A stretch of DNA of 23,408 nucleotides from a virus: positions 1 to 23,408 of IMG/VR virus record IMGVR_UViG_3300029258_000366, one strand, 5' to 3'. The notes below the pieces were generated by a model, which saw only the letters and a program-made list of their open reading frames with translations, was not told the origin of the DNA and searched no databases. Positions within the stretch are counted from its first letter, which is position 1, and every line of letters starts with the position of its first letter. Made by a program: the position numbers and the translations under genes. This document shows, one piece after another, positions 1 to 7,878 of this stretch.

Positions 1-1
1 C

Positions 2-898
2 TGGGACGTGCTGGGCGGCGACGTCTACGGCACCTGCCCGGGCATGGAGTACCTCGGCGACATCAAGCAGCTGCAGCACGAACAGAAGCGCAAGGCGCAG
101 GCGATCGACAAGATGGTCGACCCGCCCATGGTCGCCACCACCGCTCTCAAGGACAAACCGACGACCGTGCTGCCGGGCGGCACGACCTACGTCGACCCGG
201 TCAATGGCAACAACGGGTTCCAGCCTGCCTACCTCGTCCAGCCCCGCGTGCAGGAGCTGATGATGGATATCCAAGAGGTGCAGGAGCGCATCCAGCGCGG
301 CTTCTACGCTGACCTGTTCGCCATGATGATCAACTCCGATCGGCGCCAGATGACAGCGACCGAGGTGGCCGAGCGGCACGAAGAGAAGCTGGTCCTGCTG
401 GGCCCGGTCCTGCAGCGCCTGAACACCGAGCTGCTGGACCCCCTGATCGAGGACGCGTTCCTGTTCTGCTTCGAGGCAGGCCTGCTGCCCGAGACGCCCG
501 AGGCGCTGATGGATGTCGACATCGACGTCAAGTACGTCTCGCTGCTGGCGCAGGCTCAGGAGGCCGTCGCGGCCACCGGGATCGAGCGCACCTTCGCGTT
601 TGCCGGCAACCTCGCGGCCGTCATGCCCGACATCCTCGACAACCTCGACGGCGACGAGGCACTGCGCCAGTACAGCGAGATCCTCGGCAACGGCCCGGGC
701 ATCACCCGCGACAGCGAGGAGGTGCAGGCGCTCCGGGCGCAGCGCGCCGAGGCCGCGGCACAGGAGCAGCAGATGCAGCAGGGGCTCGCAGCGGCTCAGG
801 GAGCCAAGGTTCTGTCGGAAGCGGATACCCAGAGTCCAAACGCCCTGACGGCCCTCCTGCAGGCCACTGGGGGCGGCGGACGGCAGTCGGTGATCTGA
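2..898 (+). CDS. Portal (head-tail connector) protein, C-terminal part, 5'-truncated by window edge
   Basis: The reading frame is open from the first bases of the window, so the N-terminus lies outside; about 298 residues remain. The sequence matches the C-terminal half of the T7-type podovirus portal family (Head_tail_connect). Visible features are an N-terminal segment with LGDIKQLQHEQKRKAQAIDK, then a PGG..YVDP stretch, an RIQRGFYADLF segment, and MTATEVAERHEEKL followed by LGPVLQRLNTELLDPLIEDAF. In this family the last two form the stem and crown helices. The extreme C-terminus is Gln/Ala-rich, typical of portal barrel ends. The dodecameric portal sits at one capsid vertex, is the DNA channel and docks the terminase and tail. 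A Bbp19-like gene follows after one base. The family call is confident; the true start cannot be seen. Confidence 0.92.
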   Translation, partial: WDVLGGDVYGTCPGMEYLGDIKQLQHEQKRKAQAIDKMVDPPMVATTALKDKPTTVLPGGTTYVDPVNGNNGFQPAYLVQPRVQELMMDIQEVQERIQRGFYADLFAMMINSDRRQMTATEVAERHEEKLVLLGPVLQRLNTELLDPLIEDAFLFCFEAGLLPETPEALMDVDIDVKYVSLLAQAQEAVAATGIERTFAFAGNLAAVMPDILDNLDGDEALRQYSEILGNGPGITRDSEEVQALRAQRAEAAAQEQQMQQGLAAAQGAKVLSEADTQSPNALTALLQATGGGGRQSVI

Positions 899-899
899 C

Positions 900-1199
900 A
901 TGGCGCGCAAGGTCGTCTACGACAGCTCCGATCCCGAACAGGTCAGGGCCGCGGAGAAACAGGAGCAGGATGTCCAGAACGACATCCGCTACATCCTGAA
1001 GGAGCCGCGCGGGCGGCGCTGGTTGTACGAGTTCATCTTCAACACCTGCCATGTCGAGCTGCCCAGCTTTGTGCCCGGAGATGAGCAGACGACAGCCTTC
1101 AACGAGGGCGGCAGGGCAGTAGGCCAGCGTCTACTCGGCGAGATCCGCGACGCGTGGCCGGCCATGTACATCAAGATGCTGGAGGAAAATCAGCTATGA
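900..1199 (+). CDS. Bbp19-like small structural-module protein
   Basis: This 99-residue protein lies between portal and scaffold, the position held by Bbp19 of Bordetella phage BPP-1. The core (residues about 20-70: DVQNDIRYILKEPRGRRWLY, then FIFNTCHVE) and the ending WPAMYIKMLEENQL resemble the Bbp19 family, in which a conserved GRR-(V/L)-(V/L/Y)-W/Y..L segment is followed by a short helical tail. No catalytic motif is visible and the family's function is unknown; its place suggests a role in head assembly or in the virion. The start ATG lies one base after the portal stop, and its own stop overlaps the scaffold ATG (ATGA), so all three are translationally coupled. Confidence 0.7.
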   Translation: MARKVVYDSSDPEQVRAAEKQEQDVQNDIRYILKEPRGRRWLYEFIFNTCHVELPSFVPGDEQTTAFNEGGRAVGQRLLGEIRDAWPAMYIKMLEENQL

Positions 1200-1870
1200 C
1201 GGAAGCGACTCAAGCCCCAGAGGGCGACATCCTCGACGAAGGCGCCGACGCCCCGGCGCAACCTGCTGACGAGCAGAAGCCTGTTGACACGGCAGCAGCT
1301 GATACGGCACAACAGCAAGACGCCGGTGACCTGCTGTCGGATGACGAGGCTGCCGGGAATGGAGGGGTGCCAGACCAGTACACCTTCGACCCCCCTGAAG
1401 GCTTCGACGCAAACGAAGAGTTTCAGGGCCGACTGGAAGAGTTCGGCACGACTGCCAAGGAGATGGGCCTGTCTCAGGACCAGTTCCAGAAGCTGATCGA
1501 GTACGACATCCAGCGGGGACAGCTCATGGAACAGGCGGCTGTCGAGGGTTGGCACGGACGCGTGAACGGCTGGAAAGAGGCCGCCCGCGCTGACAAGGAG
1601 ATCGGCGGGGAGCAGTTCAAGGCTTCCATCGCGACGGCTCAGAAGGTGGTCAACAGTTACGGAGATCCCGAGCTGAAAGCCCTCCTGAAGAGCCCGAGCA
1701 CCGAGAACCCTGAAGGTCTGGCCCTCGGCAACCATCCTGCCATGCTTCGGCTTCTGAACCGCATCGGCCGGGCGCTCGATGAGCCCCCCGTCATCGAAGG
1801 CGACAGCAAGGTCGACGATGAGGGGACGCTCAAAAAGCTCTACCCGACGATGTTCGACAAATCGGCGTAA
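1196..1870 (+). CDS. Scaffolding protein
   Basis: This is a 224-residue, strongly acidic, Glu/Asp/Gln/Ala-rich protein located immediately before the major capsid gene, as expected of a podovirus scaffold. Residues about 1-60 are disordered and acidic. A helical segment follows (EEFQGRLEEFGTTAKEMGLS, then QDQFQKLIEYD), then a tryptophan-containing region (GWHGRVNGWKEAARADKEIG) and a C-terminal helix ending KKLYPTMFDKSA. Ending in a short helix with KLYPTMF is characteristic of phage scaffolds that bind capsid protein through the C-terminus. I chose the ATG at 1196, which overlaps the previous stop and has GGAGG at 1181-1185. An upstream in-frame ATG at 1154 would overlap Bbp19 by 46 bases and has no comparable ribosome site. 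The protein is expected to be lost from mature capsids. Confidence 0.8.
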   Translation: MTEATQAPEGDILDEGADAPAQPADEQKPVDTAAADTAQQQDAGDLLSDDEAAGNGGVPDQYTFDPPEGFDANEEFQGRLEEFGTTAKEMGLSQDQFQKLIEYDIQRGQLMEQAAVEGWHGRVNGWKEAARADKEIGGEQFKASIATAQKVVNSYGDPELKALLKSPSTENPEGLALGNHPAMLRLLNRIGRALDEPPVIEGDSKVDDEGTLKKLYPTMFDKSA

Positions 1871-1881
1871 AGGAGGGCTAG

Positions 1882-2880
1882 ATGGCCACGCTCAGCGTCA
1901 AGAACCCCACCCTCGCGGACCTCGCGAAGGTCATGGACCCGGACGGCTCGATTGCCGACGTGGTCGAAATCCTGAACCAGACCAACGAGATCCTGATGGA
2001 CATGACGTGGGTCGAGGGCAACCTCACCACCGGCCATCGCTCGACGATCCGTTCCGGTCTCCCCACCCCGACTTGGCGGAAGCTCTACGGCGGCGTCCAG
2101 CCGACCAAGAGCCGCGCCGTGCAGGTCACCGACAACTGCGGCATGCTCGAAGACTATGCCGAAGTCGACAAGGCGCTGGTCGATATGGCCGGCGACCCTG
2201 CGGCGTTCCGCCTGCAGGAAGACCGCCCGCACATCGAGGGCATGAACCAAGAGATGGCCGCGACGCTGTTCTACGGCGACGAAGCCACGGCGCCGGAAGA
2301 GTTCACCGGCCTCGCTCCGCGGTTCAACTCGCTCTCGGCCGAGAATGGTGACAACATCATTTCCGGCGGCGGCAGCGGCTCCGACAACGCTTCGATCTGG
2401 CTGATCTGCTGGTCGCCGAACACCGTGCACGGCATCGTGCCGAAGGGTTCGACCGCCGGTATCCAGCAGCGCGATCTGGGCGAAGTCACCATCGAGAACG
2501 CCGACGGCTCGAACGGCCGCATGCAGGCGTACCGCACGCACTATCGCTGGGATGCCGGGCTCTGCGTCCGCGACTGGCGCTATGTCGTGCGCATCGCCAA
2601 CATCGACCGCTCGCTCCTGACGAACGACATCTCGACGGGCGCGGACCTGAACGATCTCATGCACAAGGCTCTCACCGAGATCCCGAACCCCTCGTTCGGT
2701 AGGTGCGTCTGGTACATGGACAAGCAGGTTCTCGGCTTCCTGCGCCGGCAGACCGCCAACGCGGTGGCCAACTCGACGCTGACGACCGAGATGGTCGGCG
2801 GCACCATGCAAACTTCGTGGGGCGGGTACCCGATCCGCCGCGTTGATGCCCTGCGCACCAACGAAGCCACCGTTTCGTAA
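1882..2880 (+). CDS. Major capsid protein (epsilon15 gp7-like)
   Basis: This 332-residue protein opens with MATLSVKNPTLADLAKVMDP and continues with (D/N)GSIADVVEILNQTNEIL, WVEGNLTTGHRSTIRSGLP and TWRKLYGGVQPTKSRAVQV. This pattern is typical of the HK97-fold major capsid proteins of the epsilon15/BPP-1-like podoviruses. The middle part contains ALFYGDE-like and WLICWSPNTVHGIVPKGSTA segments, and the end WGGYPIRRVDAL is also typical. It builds the icosahedral shell around the scaffold. AGGAGGG at 1871-1877 provides a strong ribosome site five bases before the ATG, in keeping with high expression. Scaffold lies directly upstream and cement directly downstream. Confidence 0.93.
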   Translation: MATLSVKNPTLADLAKVMDPDGSIADVVEILNQTNEILMDMTWVEGNLTTGHRSTIRSGLPTPTWRKLYGGVQPTKSRAVQVTDNCGMLEDYAEVDKALVDMAGDPAAFRLQEDRPHIEGMNQEMAATLFYGDEATAPEEFTGLAPRFNSLSAENGDNIISGGGSGSDNASIWLICWSPNTVHGIVPKGSTAGIQQRDLGEVTIENADGSNGRMQAYRTHYRWDAGLCVRDWRYVVRIANIDRSLLTNDISTGADLNDLMHKALTEIPNPSFGRCVWYMDKQVLGFLRRQTANAVANSTLTTEMVGGTMQTSWGGYPIRRVDALRTNEATVS

Positions 2881-2892
2881 GGAGGACATGAC

Positions 2893-3366
2893 ATGATCAT
2901 GGACGAACTTCTGGAGTTCTGCGACGCGACGTCGGTGGCGGCTGGTGCCGGCACCGCGCTCGTCGGGGACGTAATCGATCTTGGGGCCACGCCTCAGGAT
3001 CTGGGCGACGGCGAGCCGATGTACCTCGTCATCACCGTCGACACGTCGATCATCACGGGCGGCGCGGCCGGGACCATCAAGTTCCAGCTGGCGTCGGATG
3101 CTCAGGCGGCGATCGCCGTTGACGGCTCCGCGACCGTGCACATCGACACCGGCACCTTCGTGACCGATGACGCTGCGCTCAACGATCTCGACGCCGGCGA
3201 CGTGGCCTTCGTGGGCGCGCTGCCCACCGGGGCCGGCCGGCCCTACGAGCGCTACCTCGGCATCCTGTCGACGATCGCCACGACCACGGTCACGGCGGGC
3301 GCGATCAACGCGTTCCTGACCAAAGACCCGTACAAGTGGAAGGCCTACGCCGACGCCACCAGCTAA
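2893..3366 (+). CDS. Capsid cement (decoration) protein, Bbp16-like
   Basis: This 157-residue protein is adjacent to the major capsid gene. It resembles the Bbp16 cement protein of BPP-1, a jelly-roll protein that clamps capsomer interfaces. Visible features: N-terminal MIMDELLEFCDATSV, then VIDLGATPQDLGDGEPMYLV, strands rich in Thr/Val/Ile, and a C-terminus with RPYERYLGILSTIATTTVTA followed by GAINAFLTKDPYKWKAYADA. GGAGG at 2881-2885 lies seven bases upstream of the ATG at 2893. A competing ATG at 2888 runs into a stop after two codons. A strong hairpin terminator follows at 3374. Confidence 0.85.
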   Translation: MIMDELLEFCDATSVAAGAGTALVGDVIDLGATPQDLGDGEPMYLVITVDTSIITGGAAGTIKFQLASDAQAAIAVDGSATVHIDTGTFVTDDAALNDLDAGDVAFVGALPTGAGRPYERYLGILSTIATTTVTAGAINAFLTKDPYKWKAYADATS

Positions 3367-3373
3367 GACCTGA

Positions 3374-3396
3374 GGGGGGCCTGACGGCCCCCCTTT
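3374..3396 (+). terminator. GC-rich hairpin terminator after the head genes
   Basis: GGGGGGCC (3374-3381) and GGCCCCCC (3386-3393) form a perfect 8-bp stem around a TGAC tetraloop, followed by TTT. It sits in the gap between the cement gene and the next ORF. The short T run suggests partial termination, which would leave capsid transcripts more abundant than tail transcripts. Confidence 0.75.
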
Positions 3397-3420
3397 CCCC
3401 AGCCAACGAAGGAAAGCCCC

Positions 3421-3732
3421 ATGTCCATTACCGTTGTCTTCGACAAGTCCGGTTTCTACCATCCCGCCTACGGCCGCATGGGCCTCGGCAAGAACCAAGG
3501 CATCCCCTACGTCCTGCCCGACGCCTTCAAGAACAAGGGCCGCCTGCCGGCCAGCGCCCGGATCATCAAGGGCGACGAAGTCGATGCCGCTCTGGAAGAG
3601 GCCGAGGTGACCAAGCCGATCAAGCCGAAGGTCGTCGACGAGACCCAGTACGAGCAGGCCGTCGCTCCGCCCCCGATGCCCGAGCCGGCTTCCGAGATGT
3701 CGGCGCGGCGCCGCAAGCTCGACGAGGACTGA
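3421..3732 (+). CDS. Small unknown protein of the head-tail junction
   Basis: This is a 103-residue protein between the terminator and the tail adaptor. The N-terminal half (MSITVVFDKSGFYHPAYGRM, then GLGKNQGIPYVLPDAFKN) looks folded. The second half is Lys/Pro/Glu-rich (TKPIKPKVVDET, APPPMPEPASEMSARRRKLD) and probably disordered. I do not recognise a characterised family. Small proteins of this kind are common between cement and adaptor genes in BPP-1-like phages, so a minor virion role is possible but inferred. AAGGAAAG at 3411-3418 precedes the ATG. The next gene starts four bases after the stop, in the same frame. Confidence 0.75.
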   Translation: MSITVVFDKSGFYHPAYGRMGLGKNQGIPYVLPDAFKNKGRLPASARIIKGDEVDAALEEAEVTKPIKPKVVDETQYEQAVAPPPMPEPASEMSARRRKLDED

Positions 3733-3735
3733 TGA

Positions 3736-4332
3736 ATGGCCAGCTCTGTCCAGATCGCGAAGCTGGCGCTCCAGCACGTCGGCGATCGCTACGACATCAC
3801 CTCGCTGGACGAGGCGACGCCTGAGGCAGAGCAGGTCAACCTGCTGTTCGACGACGTCCGCGACATGGTGCTCAGGCAGCACCCGTGGAAGTTCGCCGTG
3901 AAGCACGACAGCCCGGCACAGCTCACGGGCACCGTGCCGGGTCTGTGGACCTACATGTTCGTCTACCCGAGCGACTGCCTGAAGATGATCGAAATCGTCA
4001 ACCCGCTGGGCAAGGATGCCGACCCTCTGGAGTTCGACATCATGCTCAACTCGGACGACGTGAAGGTTATCGTCTGCGACGTCGAAGAGCCCGAGTTCCG
4101 GTACATCTCGCGCGTGACTGACAGCGCGCGGTTCGACCCCAGCTTCGTCATGGCGTTCAGCATGCGGCTGGCCCAGTTCCTCGCCGTGCCCCTAACCGGA
4201 GACCGCGGTCTTGCCGAGGGGCTCAGGAACGAGGCCGACCGGATGATGTCCATGGCGCGGGCCGACGACGCCAACGAGGGCGTGGAAGACGATCACAGGC
4301 GGGACGCGTCGTGGATTGAAGCGAGGGCCTGA
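3736..4332 (+). CDS. Tail tubular protein A-like head-to-tail adaptor (T7 gp11 position)
   Basis: This 198-residue protein has the family layout: an N-terminal helix (SVQIAKLALQHVGDRYDITS), a turn with PEAEQVNLLFDDVRDMVLRQ, and then HPWKFAVK followed by a YMFVYPSDCLKMIEI segment. The HPW followed some residues later by Y..P.DCL is characteristic of the podovirus adaptor that binds beneath the portal ring and joins it to the nozzle. The C-terminal third is helical (FVMAFSMRLAQFLAVPLTGD) and the tail is charged. The stop overlaps the ATG of the nozzle gene by one base, so the two are coupled. Confidence 0.85.
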   Translation: MASSVQIAKLALQHVGDRYDITSLDEATPEAEQVNLLFDDVRDMVLRQHPWKFAVKHDSPAQLTGTVPGLWTYMFVYPSDCLKMIEIVNPLGKDADPLEFDIMLNSDDVKVIVCDVEEPEFRYISRVTDSARFDPSFVMAFSMRLAQFLAVPLTGDRGLAEGLRNEADRMMSMARADDANEGVEDDHRRDASWIEARA

Positions 4333-7300
4333 TGACCAAGTTCATCCAGCCGAGCCTTGTCGGCGGTGAGATATCTCCCCCTATCGGCGCGCGGATCGAC
4401 CTGTCGAAGCGCGCCGTTTCCGTTGAGCTGGCGCAGAACTTCTTCGCCCGGGTATCCGGGTCTCTGGAGAGCCGGCCCGGCCAACGCTTCGTCGCCCGGG
4501 CCAAGGGCGACACCGTGCGCCTGATCCCGTTCGAGTTCAACACCGAGCAGACGTTCATCATCGAGCTGGGCAACCAGTACGCACGTTTCCACACCGACGG
4601 CGCCCAGATCCTCGACAGCTCGTCGACGGCCACCATCACCGCGGCGACGCAGGCGTCTCCCGGCGTGATCACGGCGACGGCGCACGGGTTCTCCGACGAC
4701 GACGAGATCTTCATCACCGGCGTCGTCGGGATGGAAGAGCTGAACGGGCGCAACCTGATCGTCGACAACGCGACCGCGAACACGTTCACCCTGAAGACGC
4801 TGGACGGCGTCGCGGTCAACACGACCGCCTATACCGCCTACGCCAGCGGCGGCACCGCGACCAAGGTCTACGAGATCGCCACGCCGTGGCCCGACAGCAT
4901 CCTGTTCGACTTGCGCTACGACCAGTCCGGGGATGTCATCTCGATCGTCCACCCCGACTACCCGCCGCAGGAGATCGTGCGCCTCGACAACGACAACTGG
5001 AGCATCGCCGCGATCGATTTCGTGCCCGACCACCCGGCTCCGACGTCGCTGCTGGCCGAGGCCAAGAACAGCCCGGACCCGGGCTACCTGTCGATCAGCA
5101 GCATCACCCGGGCCAACCCCGGCGTCGTCACGACCAGCACCGCGCACGGGATGGTGGACGGCGACATGGTCAGGATCTGGGCCGGCACCGGCATGGACGA
5201 AATCAAGAACTTCGTCTACGAGGTCGACGTCCTGTCGACGACGACGTTCTCCCTGATCCACCGCGACACCGGCGCCAGCATCGACACCAGCGGCTTCTCG
5301 GCCTACACCAGCGGCGCCCGGGCCGAGGTCGGCAGCTACGAGCAGCCGCGCAAGTACGGCGTGACGGCGATCAGCGCAGACACCGGCGAGGAGAGCTTCC
5401 TCGCTCTGGTCACGGCCACGGCCTACCGGGCAGATATCACCGGCATCACGAAGGCCAACCCGTGCGTCATCACGACCAGCCGCGGCCACGGCTTCCGCAC
5501 TGGCGATGAGCTTGAGATCCTTTCCGTCGGCGGCATGACAGAACTGAACGGCCGCAGGTTCCGGGCCGAGTACGTCGACAACACGACGTTCAACCTGCTG
5601 GACCTCTATGGCAATTACGTCGACACGACCGACGCGACGACCTACACCAGCGGCGGCGCGGCCTACCGGACCTACTTCGAGATGGTCAACAGCAAGGCCG
5701 ACGACTGGGAGAACTACATCTACTGGAACGCCGTCGAGGGCACCGCGCGCTACAACGTCTACGCGTCGGAGACCGGCGGCCAGTTGCAGTACATCGGCAC
5801 GACGACCGGGCCGCAGTTCCGCGACAACTACATCTCCCCGGACCCGAACAAGACGCCGCCCGACCCGGCCAACCCGTTCTTCGACCTGACCGGGACCGGC
5901 GACAAGTACCCGGGCGCCGTCGGCTTCTTCGAGCAGCGCCGGCTCTTCGGCAACACGAACGAAGCCCCGAACAAGATGCTGATGAGCCAGACCGGGCGGC
6001 TCTACAACTTCTCCCGGTCGAGCCCGCTGCGCGACGACGACGCGATCATCGCCTCGGTGATCGCGCGGAGGATCAACGCGATCCAGCACTTCGTGCACCT
6101 GAACGACCTGCTGGTCATGACCAGCGGCGGCGAGTTCCGGGTGTTCGGGGATCAGGGCGTGATGACCCCGTCGACCATCAACATCAAGTCGCAGAGCTAC
6201 TATGGGTCGACGTCCTTGCCGCCGATCGTGTCCGGTGACGTCGCCCTGTTCGTATCGCCCGGCCAGTACATTCGCGACATGAAGTACCAGTTCTCGGACG
6301 ACAAGTTCGTCGGCCGCGACATCACGGTGCTGGCGCGGCACCTGTTCGACAACCGCGAGCTGGTCGACTGGGCGTACTCGTCTGCCCCGTACTCGACGAT
6401 CTGGGCCCTGCGCGACGACGGGCTAGGCCTGATCCTGACCTACCAACCAGAGCAAGACGTCTACGCGTGGTGCCGCGCGGTCACCCGCGGCGATTACAAG
6501 TCCGTCGCGGTCGTGCGCGAGGGCAGCATCGACGAGGTCTACTTCGCCGTGCGCCGCCCCATGCCCGACGGCAGCCGGGCGACGTTCATCGAGAAGCTGG
6601 ACGCGCGCCAGTTCAACGACCTGCAGGACGCGTTCTGCGTCGACTGCGGCCTGACCTATGACCAGCCGATGACGGTCACCAACGTGTCCCAAGCCTTGCC
6701 GATGGCGATCACGGTAGACGGGGACAGCGGCCTGTCGCCCGGTGACATCATCGACATCTCGGACATCTTCGAGGTGAACGAGGACAACTGCACATGCGGC
6801 GAAACCCTCTCCGCGGACTACAACGGCACCGGCTTCATCGTCGGCACCGTCAGCCCGGGAGGAACCAATTTCACGGTGCTGACGTCTTCCGGTGACCCGG
6901 TCGATAGTTCCGCGTTCGCCGCCTATTCCTCCGGGGGGCGGGTGCGGAAGGCGGTCACCACGGTCTCAGGGCTTTGGCACCTTGAGGGGGCTACCGTGGT
7001 GGCCGCCGCCAACGGCTACGCCGAAACGGACCTGACGGTCACGAACGGTTCGGTTACGCTGTCGGCCCCCGCCAGCCGCATCCACATCGGCCTGTCCTAC
7101 GCTTGCAGGATGTCGACCTTGCCGCTGACGGTCTACTCTGACGGCAGGACGAACAAGGGTCAGGCCAAGAACATCAACCGCCTGACCATGCAGGTCGAGC
7201 GCACGATGGGCATGTGGTATGGCCCGAACTTCGACGAGGTCCGCGAGGCCAAGTTCGGTTTGCCAGACGTCTGGGGCCAGCCGCTGACCATGATCACCGA

Positions 7301-7424
7301 CGACATCGACCTGACCATGAAACCCGGCTGGGACAAGAACAAGCGCGTCGTAATCGAGCAGCGCACGCCCCAGCCGATCACGATCTTGGCCATGATCCCC
7401 GACATCGTGACAGGCGGCAACTGA
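4332..7424 (+). CDS. Tail nozzle protein (tail tubular protein B-like) with four FCCH-like repeats
   Basis: This 1030-residue protein is larger than T7 gp12 (about 794). Conserved nozzle parts are visible: MTKFIQPSLVGGEISPPIGA at the N-terminus, LESRPGQRFVA at 45-55, RLIPFEFN at 63-70, LFDLRYDQSGDVISIVHPDY at 191-210, PPQEI, RLFGNTNEAPNKMLMSQTGR at 537-556, and VSGLWHLEGATVVAAANG at 878-895. Inserted into it are repeats of an FCCH-like (ubiquitin-activating E1 FCCH-type) beta module with the signature (A/T)xPGVITTxxAHG...GD.V.I...GM.ELNGR...V......F.L......D......Y.SGG. Residues: 100-174, 255-329, 368-442, and a divergent, longer copy at 780-869. The fourth copy interrupts the core between GLTYDQ and VTTVSGLWHLEG. 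Four cysteines cluster around it (769, 772, 820, 822). The nozzle closes the tail tube and opens for DNA ejection. The start overlaps the previous stop. Confidence 0.87.
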   Translation: MTKFIQPSLVGGEISPPIGARIDLSKRAVSVELAQNFFARVSGSLESRPGQRFVARAKGDTVRLIPFEFNTEQTFIIELGNQYARFHTDGAQILDSSSTATITAATQASPGVITATAHGFSDDDEIFITGVVGMEELNGRNLIVDNATANTFTLKTLDGVAVNTTAYTAYASGGTATKVYEIATPWPDSILFDLRYDQSGDVISIVHPDYPPQEIVRLDNDNWSIAAIDFVPDHPAPTSLLAEAKNSPDPGYLSISSITRANPGVVTTSTAHGMVDGDMVRIWAGTGMDEIKNFVYEVDVLSTTTFSLIHRDTGASIDTSGFSAYTSGARAEVGSYEQPRKYGVTAISADTGEESFLALVTATAYRADITGITKANPCVITTSRGHGFRTGDELEILSVGGMTELNGRRFRAEYVDNTTFNLLDLYGNYVDTTDATTYTSGGAAYRTYFEMVNSKADDWENYIYWNAVEGTARYNVYASETGGQLQYIGTTTGPQFRDNYISPDPNKTPPDPANPFFDLTGTGDKYPGAVGFFEQRRLFGNTNEAPNKMLMSQTGRLYNFSRSSPLRDDDAIIASVIARRINAIQHFVHLNDLLVMTSGGEFRVFGDQGVMTPSTINIKSQSYYGSTSLPPIVSGDVALFVSPGQYIRDMKYQFSDDKFVGRDITVLARHLFDNRELVDWAYSSAPYSTIWALRDDGLGLILTYQPEQDVYAWCRAVTRGDYKSVAVVREGSIDEVYFAVRRPMPDGSRATFIEKLDARQFNDLQDAFCVDCGLTYDQPMTVTNVSQALPMAITVDGDSGLSPGDIIDISDIFEVNEDNCTCGETLSADYNGTGFIVGTVSPGGTNFTVLTSSGDPVDSSAFAAYSSGGRVRKAVTTVSGLWHLEGATVVAAANGYAETDLTVTNGSVTLSAPASRIHIGLSYACRMSTLPLTVYSDGRTNKGQAKNINRLTMQVERTMGMWYGPNFDEVREAKFGLPDVWGQPLTMITDDIDLTMKPGWDKNKRVVIEQRTPQPITILAMIPDIVTGGN
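4629..5657 (+). repeat. Three FCCH-like protein repeats encoded in the nozzle gene
   Basis: Protein-level repeats of about 75 residues are encoded at 4629-4853, 5094-5318 and 5433-5657; a fourth divergent copy is at 6669-6938. Each opens with (I/T)xxAxPGVITT or similar followed by AHG/GHG, continues with DGD-type turns and G(M)xELNGR or GMDEIKN, and closes with xYxSGG. Identity is at protein level; the DNA has diverged, so these are old duplications. Confidence 0.75.
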
Positions 7425-7876
7425 TGCTGAAGGATCTGGTCTTCGCCCGGGACTACGGTCACATGATGCAGCTGGCGAGGCAGATGCACGCCGAGGGTGT
7501 CCACCGCGACTTCCCGTTGAACGAGGAACGCACCGCCTACATCATGCAGTACCTGATCGGAGAGGACGACGTCTACACCAAGGGCTGGTTCGACAAGCAC
7601 GACCAGCTGGTCGGGTTCATGGCCGGCGAGATCATCGAAGACCTGTGGGTCGACATGAAGATCGCGACCGACCACGCGTTCTACATCAGGCCCAGCGCGC
7701 GGGGCGGACGCGGCGCCGTGGCCATGATTCGCGGCTTCGAGGAGTGGGCGTGGGAACGGGGGGCTGACGTCGTCAGGCCCGTAGTGTATGCTGGCGTGAA
7801 CAACGACCGCGCCGGTCAGCTGCTGTTGAGAATGGGCTACGAAGACGCGGGCGGCATTTACAAGAAGGTGCGCTGA
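7424..7876 (+). CDS. GNAT-family N-acetyltransferase
   Basis: This 150-residue protein has the GNAT layout. A substrate-side N-terminal region is followed by the central strand GFMAGEIIEDLWVD, strand 4 with DHAFYIRPSARGGRGAVAMI (the acetyl-CoA pyrophosphate loop RGGRGA at 93-98), and motif B with NNDRAGQLLLRMGY at 126-139. I chose the ATG at 7424, which overlaps the nozzle stop; upstream in-frame codons would lie inside the nozzle gene. It sits between nozzle and core-protein genes, where T7 has gp13. Many podoviruses of this group carry a GNAT here, but its substrate is unknown; modification of a virion protein or of a host protein are both possible. Confidence 0.85.
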   Translation: MLKDLVFARDYGHMMQLARQMHAEGVHRDFPLNEERTAYIMQYLIGEDDVYTKGWFDKHDQLVGFMAGEIIEDLWVDMKIATDHAFYIRPSARGGRGAVAMIRGFEEWAWERGADVVRPVVYAGVNNDRAGQLLLRMGYEDAGGIYKKVR

Positions 7877-7878
7877 CC

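Noticed and set aside
1284-1312. TTGACA on the + strand inside the scaffold gene as a promoter -35
   Set aside because: No -10-like hexamer lies at 16-18 bp spacing (the 17-bp position reads GCACAA).
1831-1881. Possible -1 ribosomal frameshift at AAA AAG near the end of the scaffold gene
   Set aside because: The heptamer begins with C, not A, so it is not a canonical slippery site, and the shifted frame would only add a few residues before a TAG at 1879-1881.
1840-3906. 688-codon open frame on the - strand opposite scaffold, capsid and cement genes
   Set aside because: It is antisense to clearly conserved genes, crosses several gene borders and has the Arg/His/Asp-rich composition typical of shadow frames.
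4293-6341. 682-codon open frame on the - strand opposite the nozzle gene
   Set aside because: Same shadow composition, no start signal, and the forward nozzle gene keeps normal codon bias throughout.
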